Assembly: GCF_012927165.1 (NCBI RefSeq)
Contig: NZ_JABBGA010000032.1
Span: forward strand, 1 to 43,528
DNA from: Zoogloea dura
GTDB taxonomy: Bacteria > Pseudomonadota > Gammaproteobacteria > Burkholderiales > Rhodocyclaceae
Length of the DNA: 43,528 nt
Direction of reading: 5' to 3'
The translations under genes and the position numbers were made by a program. Shown here piece by piece: positions 1 to 8,021 of this stretch. The number at the start of each line of letters is the position of its first letter. The first letter of the stretch is position 1. The notes under the pieces were generated by a model, which was given only the letters and a program-made list of their open reading frames with translations, searched no databases and was not told the origin of the DNA.

Positions 1-327
1 CGGCCGTGGGGCTGGTACGACTCCATCGACAACGGCGAGCGTTTCCAGGTGAAGCGCATCGTGGTCAACCCGGGCGCGCGGCTGAGCCTGCAGATGCACC
101 ACCACCGGGCCGAGCACTGGATCGTGGTGAAGGGCACCGCCGAGGTGACCAACGGGGAGAAGACCTTCCTGCTGGGCGAGAACGAATCCACCTACATCCC
201 GCTGGGCCATGTGCATCGCCTGGCCAACCCGGGCAAGGTGCCGCTGGAGATCATCGAGGTGCAGTCGGGCAGCTACCTCGGTGAGGATGACATCGTGCGG
301 TTTGAGGACAAGTACGGGCGGGGGTGA
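1..327 (+). CDS. manC: C-terminal part of mannose-1-phosphate guanylyltransferase / mannose-6-phosphate isomerase (type II PMI cupin)
   Basis: The reading frame is open from base 1 and stops at 325-327, so only the last 108 residues are present; the start lies outside the window. The piece is the type II phosphomannose isomerase cupin found at the C-terminus of ManC/CpsB/AlgA enzymes: it opens with [10 protein letters not shown], followed by [23 protein letters not shown] (split here as [13 protein letters not shown]), the metal-binding His cluster, then the VVKGTAEVT strand and the [13 protein letters not shown] motif near the end. Known role of the family: interconversion of fructose-6-P and mannose-6-P and formation of GDP-mannose for exopolysaccharide. 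A GDP-mannose hydrolase is encoded at 35209-35673, which fits an organism using mannose nucleotides. Fold assignment is secure; whether the missing N-terminal nucleotidyltransferase domain is present cannot be seen. Confidence 0.9.
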   Translation, partial: RPWGWYDSIDNGERFQVKRIVVNPGARLSLQMHHHRAEHWIVVKGTAEVTNGEKTFLLGENESTYIPLGHVHRLANPGKVPLEIIEVQSGSYLGEDDIVRFEDKYGRG

Positions 328-353
328 GGCCAGGGGGGCTTCACCGAATGGCG

Positions 354-875
354 TCAGCCGCCAGGCTTGGATGTAAATCCGAACCGGGTGGCGACTTCTT
401 CCTGCCGGATTGAGCCCACCTCCAGCCGAAGCCCTGCCCAGCTGAGGGTGAGGGTGGCTCCAGGGGTTTCCAGGTCGCCTTCGAGGTGGGCGCAGAATGC
501 GGCGAGATCCCTGTCGTCCAGGAGGGCAATGCCGTGCTCGCACTCGAGCAGCAGGCAGCCTTCTTCATCGAACCAGGCGCCGCTGACCGACTGGACCTGT
601 GTCCCCGTGTGGGTGCGCAGTGTTCCGGCGTTCTCGAGGTGCAGTACGCTGGGCGTGTAGTCCAGATCGACGAAGACCTGCTGCGGGCCGTTCTGGAAAA
701 ACCAGCGTCCGTCAGTTGTGGCCTGGTAGTTGCGCCCGATGAAGGCTCTAAGGCCCGCGTGACGAACCGGCCCTTCGGGAACCCGCCATTCGCCTCGTCG
801 GCTCAGGCGCAGCCAGCCCGTGCAGGAGGGGACGTCCGGCCACTTGGCGAGGGCCAGGCGAACCGCGTCATCCAT
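354..875 (-). CDS. Conserved hypothetical protein (about 173 residues)
   Basis: A 173-residue acidic soluble protein beginning MDDAVRLALAKWPDVP. It lies 9 bases downstream of bamD on the same strand, so it is probably cotranscribed with it. I see no signal peptide, membrane segment or enzyme motif. Features that can be seen are a W-rich N-terminal half (GRWFFQNGPQQVFVDLDYTP) and a central DEEGCLLLECEHG stretch that looks like consecutive beta strands. From memory it resembles a beta-proteobacterial family of unknown function (DUF2946 type), but I could not verify this and assign no function. The gene is convergent to the manC fragment, with 26 bases between stop codons. Codon use and coding-strand GC match the neighbours, which supports it being real rather than a shadow of the overlapping plus-strand frames. 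Confidence 0.75.
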   Translation of the reverse strand: MDDAVRLALAKWPDVPSCTGWLRLSRRGEWRVPEGPVRHAGLRAFIGRNYQATTDGRWFFQNGPQQVFVDLDYTPSVLHLENAGTLRTHTGTQVQSVSGAWFDEEGCLLLECEHGIALLDDRDLAAFCAHLEGDLETPGATLTLSWAGLRLEVGSIRQEEVATRFGFTSKPGG

Positions 876-884
876 TGCAGCGGA

Positions 885-1688
885 CTACCAGAGTTTCCAC
901 CACGGCGTGGTGGTGTTGAGCGTGGTCTCGCCGGCAAGGAAGCGGCTCTTCGGGTAGTTCTGGCGCAGCACGCGCTCCGCATCGTCACGCAGCTCCTTGA
1001 GCTTGAGCTCGTCGTAGCTCTTGACCATCAGGAACAGGGCTTCTTCGGTCGCTGGGGACTGGGGGAAGTCCTTGACGGTGGCCTGGGCCCGGTTGGCTGC
1101 GGCCACATAGGCGCCCCGGCGGACATAGTAGCGGGCCACGTGGACCTCGTAGGACGCCAGGGCATTCACCAAGTAGCGCATGCGCAGGGTGGCGTCCGGT
1201 GCGTACTTGCTCTCGGGGAAGCGCTGAACCAGTTCCTTGAACGTCTGGAAGGAGGCGCGGGTGGCCTTGGGGTCGCGCTCCGACAGGTCCTGGTTGGCCA
1301 GGGAGCCGAGCAGGCCAAGATCCTCGTTGAAGTTGGCGAGGCCCTTCAGGTAGTAGGCGTAATCGACGTTCGGGTGGTTCGGGTGGAGCTTGATGAAGCG
1401 CTCGCAGGCGGCGATGGCTGAGGCCGGCTCGTTGGACTTGTAGTAGGCGTAAGCCACTTCAAGCTGGGCCTGCTGGGCGTAGCGACCATACGGGTAGCGG
1501 GCCTCAAGTTTTTCGAACATCTTGATGGCCCGGTCCCAGGCGCCGTCGGACATGGATTCCTTGGCCTCCGAATAGAGCTTCTGGGCGCTCCAGCCGGTGG
1601 TTTCGTCAGCCTGATCGGGCAGGCCGCTGCAACCGGCAAGCAGAAGAAAGCCGGCAAGCGTTAAACTACGCAGGGTGAAATGCGCCAT
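885..1688 (-). CDS. bamD: Outer membrane protein assembly factor BamD (lipoprotein)
   Basis: 267 residues. An N-terminal lipoprotein signal ends in the lipobox LLLAGC with the lipidated Cys at residue 20. The rest is a run of TPR-like helical repeats (residues ~35-245) with typical BamD phrases such as LYSEAKESMSDGAWDRAIK, LEARYPYGRYAQQAQLE, FIKLHPNHPNVDYAYYLKG and LVQRFPESKYAPDA. BamD is the essential peripheral lipoprotein of the BAM complex that folds beta-barrel proteins into the outer membrane; it sits on the periplasmic face. Length matches the family. It is divergent from rluD, an arrangement common in betaproteobacteria, and the two 5' ends are extremely close. A TATAAT box on the minus strand at 1718-1723 lies 30 bases ahead of the ATG. 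Confidence 0.97.
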   Translation of the reverse strand: MAHFTLRSLTLAGFLLLAGCSGLPDQADETTGWSAQKLYSEAKESMSDGAWDRAIKMFEKLEARYPYGRYAQQAQLEVAYAYYKSNEPASAIAACERFIKLHPNHPNVDYAYYLKGLANFNEDLGLLGSLANQDLSERDPKATRASFQTFKELVQRFPESKYAPDATLRMRYLVNALASYEVHVARYYVRRGAYVAAANRAQATVKDFPQSPATEEALFLMVKSYDELKLKELRDDAERVLRQNYPKSRFLAGETTLNTTTPWWKLW

Positions 1689-2664
1689 TGAAAACTCTTT
1701 GGAAGATGAGTGGGCCGATTATAGCCCAGCCATTCCTTCCCTTAGCCCGCAGCGAGAATCCATTCCTGTCGACCTGGCCGGCCTCCGCGCCGATCAGGCC
1801 CTCGCGCGCCTGTTCCCCGAACATTCCCGAAGTCGCCTGCAGTCCTGGTTGAAGTCCGGCCGGATCCTGATCGACGGCAAGTCGCCGGACTCCAAGAGCA
1901 AGGTCTGGGGGGGGGAGACGGTCCAACTGAGTCCCGAGCCCGCCGACGACGTGCTGGCGGAGCAGGCCGAGGACATCCCCCTCAACGTGGTTTTCGAGGA
2001 CGAGACCCTGGTGGTCATCGACAAACCGGTGGGGTTGGTGGTCCATCCGGGCAGCGGCAACTGGTCCGGGACGCTCCTGAATGCGCTGCTGCATCATGAT
2101 GCGGGCTGCCGGGCCTTGCCCCGGGCCGGTATCGTGCATCGACTTGACAAGGACACCAGTGGCCTGCTGGTGGTGGCGCGCACCCTCGAGGCTCAGACCG
2201 ACCTCGTCCGTCAGTTGCAGGCGCGCAGTGTCAAGCGGCATTACTACGCCCTGGTGCATGGCCATCCCCTGGAATCGGGGCGAGTGGAGGCGCCCATCGG
2301 CCGCCATCCGGTGCAGCGGACAAAGATGGCCGTGGTGCCTGGCGGGCGAGAGGCCCTGACCCACTACCGGGTGGTCGAGCGCTTCGAGCGGGCGACCCTG
2401 GTCGAATGCAGCCTGGCAACCGGGCGAACCCATCAGATCCGGGTGCACATGGCTCATATCGGTTACCCGCTGGTCGGCGATGCGACCTATGGCAAGACCC
2501 GCAGCGCCGATCCGCGTCTTGATGCATTCTCCCGCCAGGCCCTGCATGCCTGGCAACTGGGCCTGATCCATCCGCGCACCGGGCAGCCGTGCCGCTGGGA
2601 GGCTGCCTTGCCGGGCGACTTTCAGCAGCTTCTCGACGAGCTCGGCGGAGGACGGAGAGGGTGA
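1675..2664 (+). CDS. rluD: Ribosomal large subunit pseudouridine synthase D (RluD)
   Basis: About 329 residues from GTG 1675. An S4 RNA-binding domain (roughly residues 25-85: LRADQALARLFPEHSRSRLQ, then GRILIDGK) is followed by the RsuA/RluD catalytic domain with the signature GIVHRLDKDTSGLLVVART; the catalytic Asp is residue 158 counted from 1675. Further family motifs are RTHQIRVHMAHIGYPLVGD and the C-terminal LHAWQLGLIHP. RluD converts three uridines of helix 69 in 23S rRNA to pseudouridine and supports ribosome assembly. The start is uncertain: GTG 1675 overlaps the divergent bamD start by 14 bases, the only other usual start is TTG 1699, and neither has a clear Shine-Dalgarno. The stop TGA overlaps the ATG of pgeF by one base (TGATG), implying translational coupling. 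Confidence 0.96.
   Translation: MKCAIENSLEDEWADYSPAIPSLSPQRESIPVDLAGLRADQALARLFPEHSRSRLQSWLKSGRILIDGKSPDSKSKVWGGETVQLSPEPADDVLAEQAEDIPLNVVFEDETLVVIDKPVGLVVHPGSGNWSGTLLNALLHHDAGCRALPRAGIVHRLDKDTSGLLVVARTLEAQTDLVRQLQARSVKRHYYALVHGHPLESGRVEAPIGRHPVQRTKMAVVPGGREALTHYRVVERFERATLVECSLATGRTHQIRVHMAHIGYPLVGDATYGKTRSADPRLDAFSRQALHAWQLGLIHPRTGQPCRWEAALPGDFQQLLDELGGGRRG
1718..1723 (-). promoter_or_regulatory. Candidate -10 box of the bamD promoter
   Basis: Reading the minus strand, a perfect TATAAT lies 30 bases upstream of the bamD ATG. No good -35 hexamer is seen at 16-18 bases (GCTAAG or CTAAGG), so this is supported by the -10 only. It falls inside the 5' part of the rluD frame, which argues that either the two promoters overlap or rluD starts close by. 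Confidence 0.4.
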
Positions 2665-3398
2665 TGGGAATCAACGGAATCCGGCCGGGCTGGCCTGCAC
2701 CGGATCGTGTTCACGCCTTGGTCACGACCCGTGCAGGCGGAGTCAGCGAAGCGCCCTACGACAGCCTCAATCTCGGTGAGCACGTCGGGGACGATCCTGC
2801 CCGGGTGGCTGAGAACAGGCGCCGGCTGCAGGCCTTGGTGCCGGTTGAGCCTTGCTGGCTGAACCAGGTCCACGGCACGACGGTCCTCGATGCCGACACC
2901 TGGTCCGGCGGCCTGATGGATGCCGATGCCGTGGTGAGTCGTCGTGCCGGACGCGTGTGTGCCGTGATGACTGCGGACTGCCTCCCTGTCCTGTTGTGCG
3001 ATGTGGCCGGGAGCGTCGTGGCTGCGGCCCACGCCGGCTGGCGGGGGCTGCATGGCGGAATCGTCGAGGCCACCGTGGCGGCGATGGACGTGCCTCCCTC
3101 GAGCCTGGTCGCCTGGCTCGGGCCGGCCATCGGGCCGGACGCCTTCGAGGTCGGCGAGGAGGTCCGACAGGCGTTCATGAGCCACACGCCCCAGGCTGCC
3201 CGCGCCTTTCGGGCCACCGCCACGCCTGGCAAGTGGATGGCCGATCTGTATGCGCTGGCCCGTCTGAGGCTTGCTGCACTGGGTGTGGCGCGAGTGCATG
3301 GAGGTGAGTTCTGTACCCATGCCGATGCCACCCGTTTTTTTTCCTATCGCCGTGACGGGGTGACCGGCCGCATGGCCTCCCTGATCTGGCTGGACTGA
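2664..3398 (+). CDS. pgeF: Peptidoglycan editing factor PgeF / multicopper polyphenol oxidase-type (YfiH, DUF152) protein
   Basis: 244 residues from ATG 2664, chosen because it overlaps the rluD stop by one base and is preceded by a purine-rich GGAGGACGGAGAGGG. An in-frame start further upstream (2589) would run inside rluD. The YfiH/LACC1 family zinc/nucleoside site is visible: NQVHG (His), TADCLPVLLCD (Cys), AAHAGWRG (His) and the C-terminal FCTHADATRFFSYRRDG. Members have been described as polyphenol oxidases, as purine nucleoside phosphorylase/adenosine deaminase enzymes, and as a factor that removes mis-incorporated amino acids from peptidoglycan precursors. The rluD-pgeF pairing is conserved in many proteobacteria and supports the call. 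All key residues are present. Confidence 0.94.
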   Translation: MGINGIRPGWPAPDRVHALVTTRAGGVSEAPYDSLNLGEHVGDDPARVAENRRRLQALVPVEPCWLNQVHGTTVLDADTWSGGLMDADAVVSRRAGRVCAVMTADCLPVLLCDVAGSVVAAAHAGWRGLHGGIVEATVAAMDVPPSSLVAWLGPAIGPDAFEVGEEVRQAFMSHTPQAARAFRATATPGKWMADLYALARLRLAALGVARVHGGEFCTHADATRFFSYRRDGVTGRMASLIWLD

Positions 3399-3451
3399 GG
3401 CTTTGCCTCCGGTCTCTGACGTTATACTGCGCCCCCGTGTCTTTCCTGCCC

Positions 3452-4261
3452 ATGACCATGACCCCCCTTGCCTGGATTATTGCAATGAGTTTTGCAGGGG
3501 GGCTGCTGAGTGTGGTGGTGGCCGCCGGCTTCGCCTGGGCGGCTCGTCCCCACTGGGTTCCCACCCTCATCAGCTATGCCATCGGAGCCTTGCTCGGGGC
3601 GGCTTTCCTTGAGGTCCTGCCGCATGCCATCGAGGCGGCGGAGAGCCCCGAGCGTGCGGCCATGAACATCCTGGCCGGCATCCTGCTTTTCTTCGTGCTG
3701 GAGAAGCTGGTGCTGTGGCGTCATTGCCATGACGAGGGCTGCCACGGCCACGGGCATGCCGCCGGCGAGGACCATCGTGACCACGGGCATGGTCACGATC
3801 ACGGGCGCAGTGGCCTGCTGATCCTGGTGGGTGACACATTTCACAATTTCGTGGACGGCGTCCTGATTGCGGCGGCCTTCGTGGAAAGCACGCCCCTCGG
3901 CATTGTCACCGCACTGGCTATCATCGCCCACGAAATCCCCCAGGAGGTGGGGGATTTCCTGATCCTGCTGCACTCCGGCTATAGCCGCACCAAGGCACTT
4001 GTGTTCAACCTCTTGTCGAGTCTCGCGACCCTGGTTGGCGGCATGCTGGCGTATTTCGCACTTTCTCACATGGAGTCGCTGGTGCCGGTGTTTCTTGCGC
4101 TTGCGGCCGCGAGTATGATCTACGTGGCAGTGGCCGACCTCATTCCGGGTTTGCATAAACGGACCGAATTGCGGGCTACTGCGCAGCAGGTATTATTGAT
4201 CGCCGCCGGCATTGCCTCCATCGTCCTCGCCCATCCGCTCGCGGAGCGCGCGTTGGGCTGA
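3452..4261 (+). CDS. ZIP family divalent metal transporter
   Basis: About 269 residues from ATG 3452 (GTG 3437 and ATG 3458 are alternatives). Eight hydrophobic segments can be counted. Between TM3 and TM4 there is a histidine-rich cytoplasmic loop (residues ~90-125: RHCHDEGCHGHGHAAG, then DHGHGHDHG), a hallmark of ZIP proteins. TM4 carries HNFVDG and TM5 carries HEIPQEVGDF, the metal-binding motifs of the bacterial ZIP/ZupT group. The protein should import Zn2+ or related divalent ions across the inner membrane; the exact metal cannot be read from sequence. It follows pgeF by about 50 bases on the same strand but its own promoter is possible because a TATACT sequence lies just ahead at 3423-3428. 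Its 3' end overlaps the convergent small membrane gene. Confidence 0.93.
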   Translation: MTMTPLAWIIAMSFAGGLLSVVVAAGFAWAARPHWVPTLISYAIGALLGAAFLEVLPHAIEAAESPERAAMNILAGILLFFVLEKLVLWRHCHDEGCHGHGHAAGEDHRDHGHGHDHGRSGLLILVGDTFHNFVDGVLIAAAFVESTPLGIVTALAIIAHEIPQEVGDFLILLHSGYSRTKALVFNLLSSLATLVGGMLAYFALSHMESLVPVFLALAAASMIYVAVADLIPGLHKRTELRATAQQVLLIAAGIASIVLAHPLAERALG

Positions 4262-4417
4262 TCGGCGGCGTCGCGCCGGTGTGCCGAAGAGCCACAGGAA
4301 CAGGGAGAGCGGCGCAACGCCATAGAAGAAGAAAGTCAGAACCCCGCCGACAACGCTGGTCTCGGCCAGCGTCGCGAGCAGGGCGACATAAATCCAAGCA
4401 ATCGCAACGATATACAT
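4193..4417 (-). CDS. Small membrane protein of unknown function
   Basis: 74 residues, MYIVAIAWIYVALLATLAET at the start, with two predicted transmembrane helices (residues ~2-19 and ~24-44) and an Arg-rich, positively charged tail (ARRRRSAQRALRERMGED). By the positive-inside rule the tail should be cytoplasmic. It is convergent with the ZIP gene and overlaps its last 69 bases. No motif suggests a function. Small two-helix proteins of this type are frequent in Rhodocyclales between housekeeping genes, and the hydrophobic pattern plus basic tail makes it more convincing than the competing frames, but the overlap with the ZIP gene keeps confidence moderate. Confidence 0.6.
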   Translation of the reverse strand: MYIVAIAWIYVALLATLAETSVVGGVLTFFFYGVAPLSLFLWLFGTPARRRRSAQRALRERMGEDDGGNAGGDQ

Positions 4418-4529
4418 ACCCGGATTCTACAAGCCGAAGCGGAAGGGCGGTATCGGCCCCGCGTGCCTCGGTTGTCATTGCGCTTGCTTTCCGGGCGTTG
4501 CTTTTGAAGCACACAACAAGGAGAGGTAG

Positions 4530-6269
4530 ATGTCGGTAACACCGGAGCAGTCCGCAGAGGCACTACAGAGCATGTTCAAGTTCGGCCAGTCCCTGGCCGA
4601 GGGGTTCTTCGATTTCCTTGGCAAGCAGAATGCAGCGATGCAGCAGGTGGCGCCGGCATCGGCACCGCAGATCCCCCTGCCGGAGACCGAGGAGCTGACC
4701 CGTCTTCAGAAGGATCTGGCCGAAGCCCATGCCCGCCTCTGGGCGGCGATGTCCCAGGCCCGTCCCGGCGAGCCGGTCGAGCCGGTCGTCAAGCCCCAGC
4801 CTGGCGATCGCCGTTTCAATGCGCCCGACTGGAGTTCCAGTCCAGTGTACGACTACATCCGCCAGGCCTACCTGCTGAACGCCGATTACTTGACCAAGGT
4901 GGCCGATGCGCTGCCGGTGGCTGACGGACGCAGCAAGACGAGGATGCAGTTCCTCACCCGCCAGTACATCGATGCCCTGGCGCCCTCCAATTTTGCTGCC
5001 ACCAACCCGGAATTCATCCGCACGGCGCTGGACAGCAAGGGCGAGAGCATCACCCAGGGCATCAAGAACCTCATCTCCGACATGGAGAAGGGGCGCATTT
5101 CGATGACTGACGATTCGGCCTTCGAGATCGGTCGCAACCTGGCCACCTCGCCCGGTTCCGTGATCTACGAGAACGAGCTGATCCAGTTGATCCAGTACGC
5201 GCCGCTGACCGAGAAGGTGCACAAGACCCCGCTGCTGATCGTCCCGCCCTGCATCAACAAGTTCTACATCATGGATCTGCAGCCGGCGAACTCGCTGGTG
5301 CGCTTCGTAGTGGAACAAGGCTTCACGGTCTTCCTGGTGTCCTGGAAGAACGCCAAGGCCGAGCAGGCGCATTTTGGCTGGGACGACTACCTGGAAAAGG
5401 GGCCGATCACCGCCCTGCAGGTGGTCCGCGACATCACCAAGGTCGACAAGCCCAACGTGCTGGGTTTCTGTGTGGGCGGCACCATCCTGTCGTCGGCGCT
5501 GGCCGTGCTGCGTGCCAAGGGCGAGGATCCGGCCGAAAGCCTGACCCTGATGACGACCCTGCTCGATTTCAGCGATGCCGGCGAGATCGGCTGTCTGGTG
5601 GACGAGGCCTCCGTGGCCGCCCGTGAAGCCACCATCGGCAAGAGCGGGATATTCAAGGGGCGCGAACTGGCCCAGGTCTTCTCGAGCCTGCGCGCCAACG
5701 ACCTGATCTGGCAGTACGTGGTCGGCAATTACCTCAAGGGCAAGCAGCCGGAGGCTTTCGACCTGCTCTACTGGAACTCGGACAGTACCAACCTGGCCGG
5801 CCCCTTCCTGGCCTGGTATCTGCGCAACATGTACCTGGAGAACAACCTCCGGGTGCCCGGCAAGCTCGAAATGCTCGGCGTCAAGGTGGATATGGGCAAG
5901 GTCGACCTCCCCGCCTACCTGCTGGCGGCCCGTGAGGACCACATCGTGCCCTGGACCAGCGCCTACCTGGTGCGCCAGATCCTCGGCGGTGAGACCACCT
6001 TCGTGCTGGGCGCGAGCGGGCACATCGCAGGCGCGATCAACCCGGCTTCGAAGAATCGGCGCAGTTACTGGGTCGGTGACTCCGCCGCCTCCGTGCCGGA
6101 GGAGTGGCTGGAGAGCGCCACCGAGAAGCCCGGCAGCTGGTGGCTGCACTGGGTTGAATGGCTGAAGACCCGTGGTGGTCCGATGGTGGCTGCGCGGACC
6201 AAGCCGGGCAATGCCAAATACAAGGTCATCGAGCCGGCTCCCGGACGTTACGTCAAGGAAACGGCCTGA
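4530..6269 (+). CDS. phaC: Class I poly(3-hydroxyalkanoate) synthase
   Basis: 579 residues, typical class I length. The N-terminal PhaC_N region (residues ~85-260) is followed by an alpha/beta hydrolase core. The lipase-like box reads GFCVGGT, with nucleophile Cys314; Asp470 (AREDHIVPW) and His498 (ASGHIAG) complete the catalytic triad. The enzyme polymerises 3-hydroxyacyl-CoA, normally 3-hydroxybutyryl-CoA, on the surface of growing PHA granules. A strong Shine-Dalgarno AGGAGAGG precedes the ATG. It is followed after 125 bases by two acetoacetyl-CoA reductase genes and then by phaR, so substrate supply, polymerisation and regulation are grouped; the thiolase phaA is absent from this window. 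Confidence 0.98.
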   Translation: MSVTPEQSAEALQSMFKFGQSLAEGFFDFLGKQNAAMQQVAPASAPQIPLPETEELTRLQKDLAEAHARLWAAMSQARPGEPVEPVVKPQPGDRRFNAPDWSSSPVYDYIRQAYLLNADYLTKVADALPVADGRSKTRMQFLTRQYIDALAPSNFAATNPEFIRTALDSKGESITQGIKNLISDMEKGRISMTDDSAFEIGRNLATSPGSVIYENELIQLIQYAPLTEKVHKTPLLIVPPCINKFYIMDLQPANSLVRFVVEQGFTVFLVSWKNAKAEQAHFGWDDYLEKGPITALQVVRDITKVDKPNVLGFCVGGTILSSALAVLRAKGEDPAESLTLMTTLLDFSDAGEIGCLVDEASVAAREATIGKSGIFKGRELAQVFSSLRANDLIWQYVVGNYLKGKQPEAFDLLYWNSDSTNLAGPFLAWYLRNMYLENNLRVPGKLEMLGVKVDMGKVDLPAYLLAAREDHIVPWTSAYLVRQILGGETTFVLGASGHIAGAINPASKNRRSYWVGDSAASVPEEWLESATEKPGSWWLHWVEWLKTRGGPMVAARTKPGNAKYKVIEPAPGRYVKETA

Positions 6270-6276
6270 TAGAGGC

Positions 6277-6306
6277 AGCCGCCGCCCGCTCAGGGCTAGC
6301 GGCTGT
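6277..6306 (+). other. Inverted repeat between phaC and phaB1
   Basis: CAGCCGC and GCGGCTG face each other across about 16 bases just after the phaC stop. There is no U-tract, so this is more likely an mRNA processing or stability hairpin than a terminator. It could lower or separate expression of phaB1 from phaC. Confidence 0.35.
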
Positions 6307-6394
6307 CGTCACGCGTCGGCAGCGAAGAATCAGAATGGGGGCGTTGCCGGCATGCATTTGACCCCCGCAAAAATCACGACAAGGAGGGAGAATC

Positions 6395-7135
6395 ATGGCA
6401 CGTGTAGCGCTCGTAACCGGTGGTATGGGTGGTCTCGGAGAGTCCATTTGCATCAAGTTGGCGGCCCTGGGGTACAAGGTCATCACCACGCATTCGCCGG
6501 GTAACGAAAAGGCGGCCGAATGGCTGCAGTCGATGAACAACATGGGTTATGGCTTCAAGGCCTACCCCTGTGATGTCTCCGACTTCGATTCCTGCAAGGT
6601 CTGCATCGAAACCATCGTCCGTGACATCGGGCCGGTGGATGTGCTGGTGAACAACGCCGGCATCACCCGGGACATGACCTTCAAGCGCATGTCCAAGGCT
6701 GACTGGGATGCGGTGACCCACACCAACCTCGACAGCGTCTTCAACATGACCAAGCAGGTCATGGACGGCATGGTCGAGCGCAAGTGGGGGCGCGTCATCA
6801 ACGTGTCCTCGGTCAACGGCATCAAGGGTGCATTCGGTCAGACCAACTATGCGGCAGCCAAGGCCGGCATGCACGGCTTCACCAAGGCGCTGGCGCTGGA
6901 AGTGGCGAGGGCCGGGGTCACCGTCAATACCATCTCCCCGGGTTACATCGGCACCAAGATGGTCATGGCGATTCCCCAGGAAGTGCTTGAGACCAAGATC
7001 CTGCCGCATATCCCGGTCAGCCGCCTCGGCAAACCCGAGGAGATTGCAGGGCTGGTGGCCTACCTCGCGTCCGACGAGGCGGCCTTTGTGACAGGCGCCA
7101 ACATCTCTATCAACGGCGGTCAGCATATGTTCTAA
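6395..7135 (+). CDS. phaB: Acetoacetyl-CoA reductase (NADPH), first copy
   Basis: 246 residues, a short-chain dehydrogenase/reductase. The cofactor loop is TGGMGGLGES near the N-terminus, NNAG sits at ~residues 86-89, and the catalytic residues are Ser139, Tyr152 and Lys156 (NVSSVNG and NYAAAKAG). The C-terminal segment SRLGKPEEIAGLVAYLASDEA and the ING-type ending match PhaB/FabG. It reduces acetoacetyl-CoA to (R)-3-hydroxybutyryl-CoA for PhaC. Ribosome binding site AAGGAGGGAG lies just before the ATG. The next gene encodes a protein of identical length and strongly similar sequence, so this looks like a tandem duplication. SDR members are hard to separate by sequence alone, but the phaC neighbour makes PhaB much more likely than FabG. 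Confidence 0.95.
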   Translation: MARVALVTGGMGGLGESICIKLAALGYKVITTHSPGNEKAAEWLQSMNNMGYGFKAYPCDVSDFDSCKVCIETIVRDIGPVDVLVNNAGITRDMTFKRMSKADWDAVTHTNLDSVFNMTKQVMDGMVERKWGRVINVSSVNGIKGAFGQTNYAAAKAGMHGFTKALALEVARAGVTVNTISPGYIGTKMVMAIPQEVLETKILPHIPVSRLGKPEEIAGLVAYLASDEAAFVTGANISINGGQHMF

Positions 7136-7173
7136 TCACGGCTCCATTTGGCACCGCAACAAAGGAAAGTGAA

Positions 7174-7914
7174 ATGACTCAGCGTATCGCTCTTGTTACT
7201 GGCGCAGTTGGTGGCCTCGGCACTGCAATCTGTAAATCCCTCGCTGCTGCCGGCGTCCGCGTGGTGGGTAACTTCTTCCCCGGCGACCCCGCCAAGGATG
7301 CCTGGGTTGAAGCCCGCAAGGCCGAAGGCCTGGATATCCCGGTGTACGGTTTCGACGTGTCCGACTACGAGCAGTGCAAGGCGGCCGTTGAGCAGATCGC
7401 TGCTGAAGTGGGCCCGATCGACATCCTGGTGAACAACGCCGGTATCACCCGTGACAAGTTCTTCCCGAAGATGGAAAAGGGTCAGTGGGATGCGGTCATC
7501 GCGACCAACCTCACCAGCCTTTTCAATGTGACTCACTCCATTTCCCCCAAGATGGCGGAACGTGGCTGGGGCCGCATCATCAACATCTCCTCGGTGAATG
7601 GCGTCAAGGGCCAGGCTGGTCAGACCAACTACTCCGCGGCCAAGGCTGGTGTGATCGGTTTCACCAAGGCGCTGGCTGCCGAGCTGGCCACCAAGGGCGT
7701 GACCGTCAATGCCATCGCTCCGGGCTACATCGGCACCGACATGGTCATGGCGATCAAGGAAGAAGTACGTAACGCGATCATCGACACCGTGCCGGCCAAG
7801 CGCTTGGGCAAGCCCGAAGAAATCGGTGCCGCGGTGACCTATCTGGCTTCCGAGCTGGCGGGTTACGTAACCGGTGCCACCCTGAACGTGAATGGCGGTC
7901 TCTACTATCAGTAA
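7174..7914 (+). CDS. phaB: Acetoacetyl-CoA reductase, second tandem copy
   Basis: 246 residues, SDR family, same architecture as the preceding gene: TGAVGGLGTA cofactor loop, NNAG, catalytic Ser140, Tyr153 and Lys157 (NISSVNG, NYSAAKAG), and C-terminal KRLGKPEEIGAAVTYLASELA. By eye it differs from copy 1 mostly in residues ~30-80 and in the substrate lobe, while the catalytic core is well kept, so both copies should be active. It starts 38 bases after copy 1 with its own AAGGAAAGTG ribosome site and is followed by an intrinsic terminator. Role as for copy 1; whether they differ in cofactor or chain-length preference cannot be seen. Confidence 0.95.
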   Translation: MTQRIALVTGAVGGLGTAICKSLAAAGVRVVGNFFPGDPAKDAWVEARKAEGLDIPVYGFDVSDYEQCKAAVEQIAAEVGPIDILVNNAGITRDKFFPKMEKGQWDAVIATNLTSLFNVTHSISPKMAERGWGRIINISSVNGVKGQAGQTNYSAAKAGVIGFTKALAAELATKGVTVNAIAPGYIGTDMVMAIKEEVRNAIIDTVPAKRLGKPEEIGAAVTYLASELAGYVTGATLNVNGGLYYQ

Positions 7915-7934
7915 GACATTGTCAAGTGCGTCAC

Positions 7935-7968
7935 AAAAGCCCCGCCCCAAGGCGGGGCTTTTTTTTGC
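7935..7968 (+). terminator. Intrinsic terminator after phaB2
   Basis: AAAAGCCCCGCC, loop CCAA, GGCGGGGCTTTT, followed by further Ts. A 12-base-pair GC-rich stem with a U-tract, 21 bases after the phaB2 stop; it separates the phaC-phaB-phaB unit from phaR. The A-run on the 5' side makes it partly symmetric, but no minus-strand gene ends here. Confidence 0.93.
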
Positions 7969-7977
7969 GCAGCGCAG

Positions 7978-7983
7978 TATAAT
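7978..7983 (+). promoter_or_regulatory. Candidate -10 box of phaR
   Basis: TATAAT 39 bases ahead of the phaR ATG, immediately downstream of the terminator. No convincing -35 element is seen because the upstream sequence is the terminator U-tract. The adjacent GCGCAGCGCAG is repetitive and might be an operator, since PhaR proteins commonly repress their own gene, but this is inference. Confidence 0.4.
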
Positions 7984-8021
7984 CTCCGGAGGCGAACTCA
8001 ATCGCCGAGGAGAAGACACGA

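Noticed and set aside
4563-6149. 528-codon open frame antisense to phaC, and similar long antisense frames under rimO, the GltB-like gene and the GGDEF-EAL gene
   Set aside because: Typical shadows in high-GC DNA; the opposite strands encode proteins with clear catalytic motifs.
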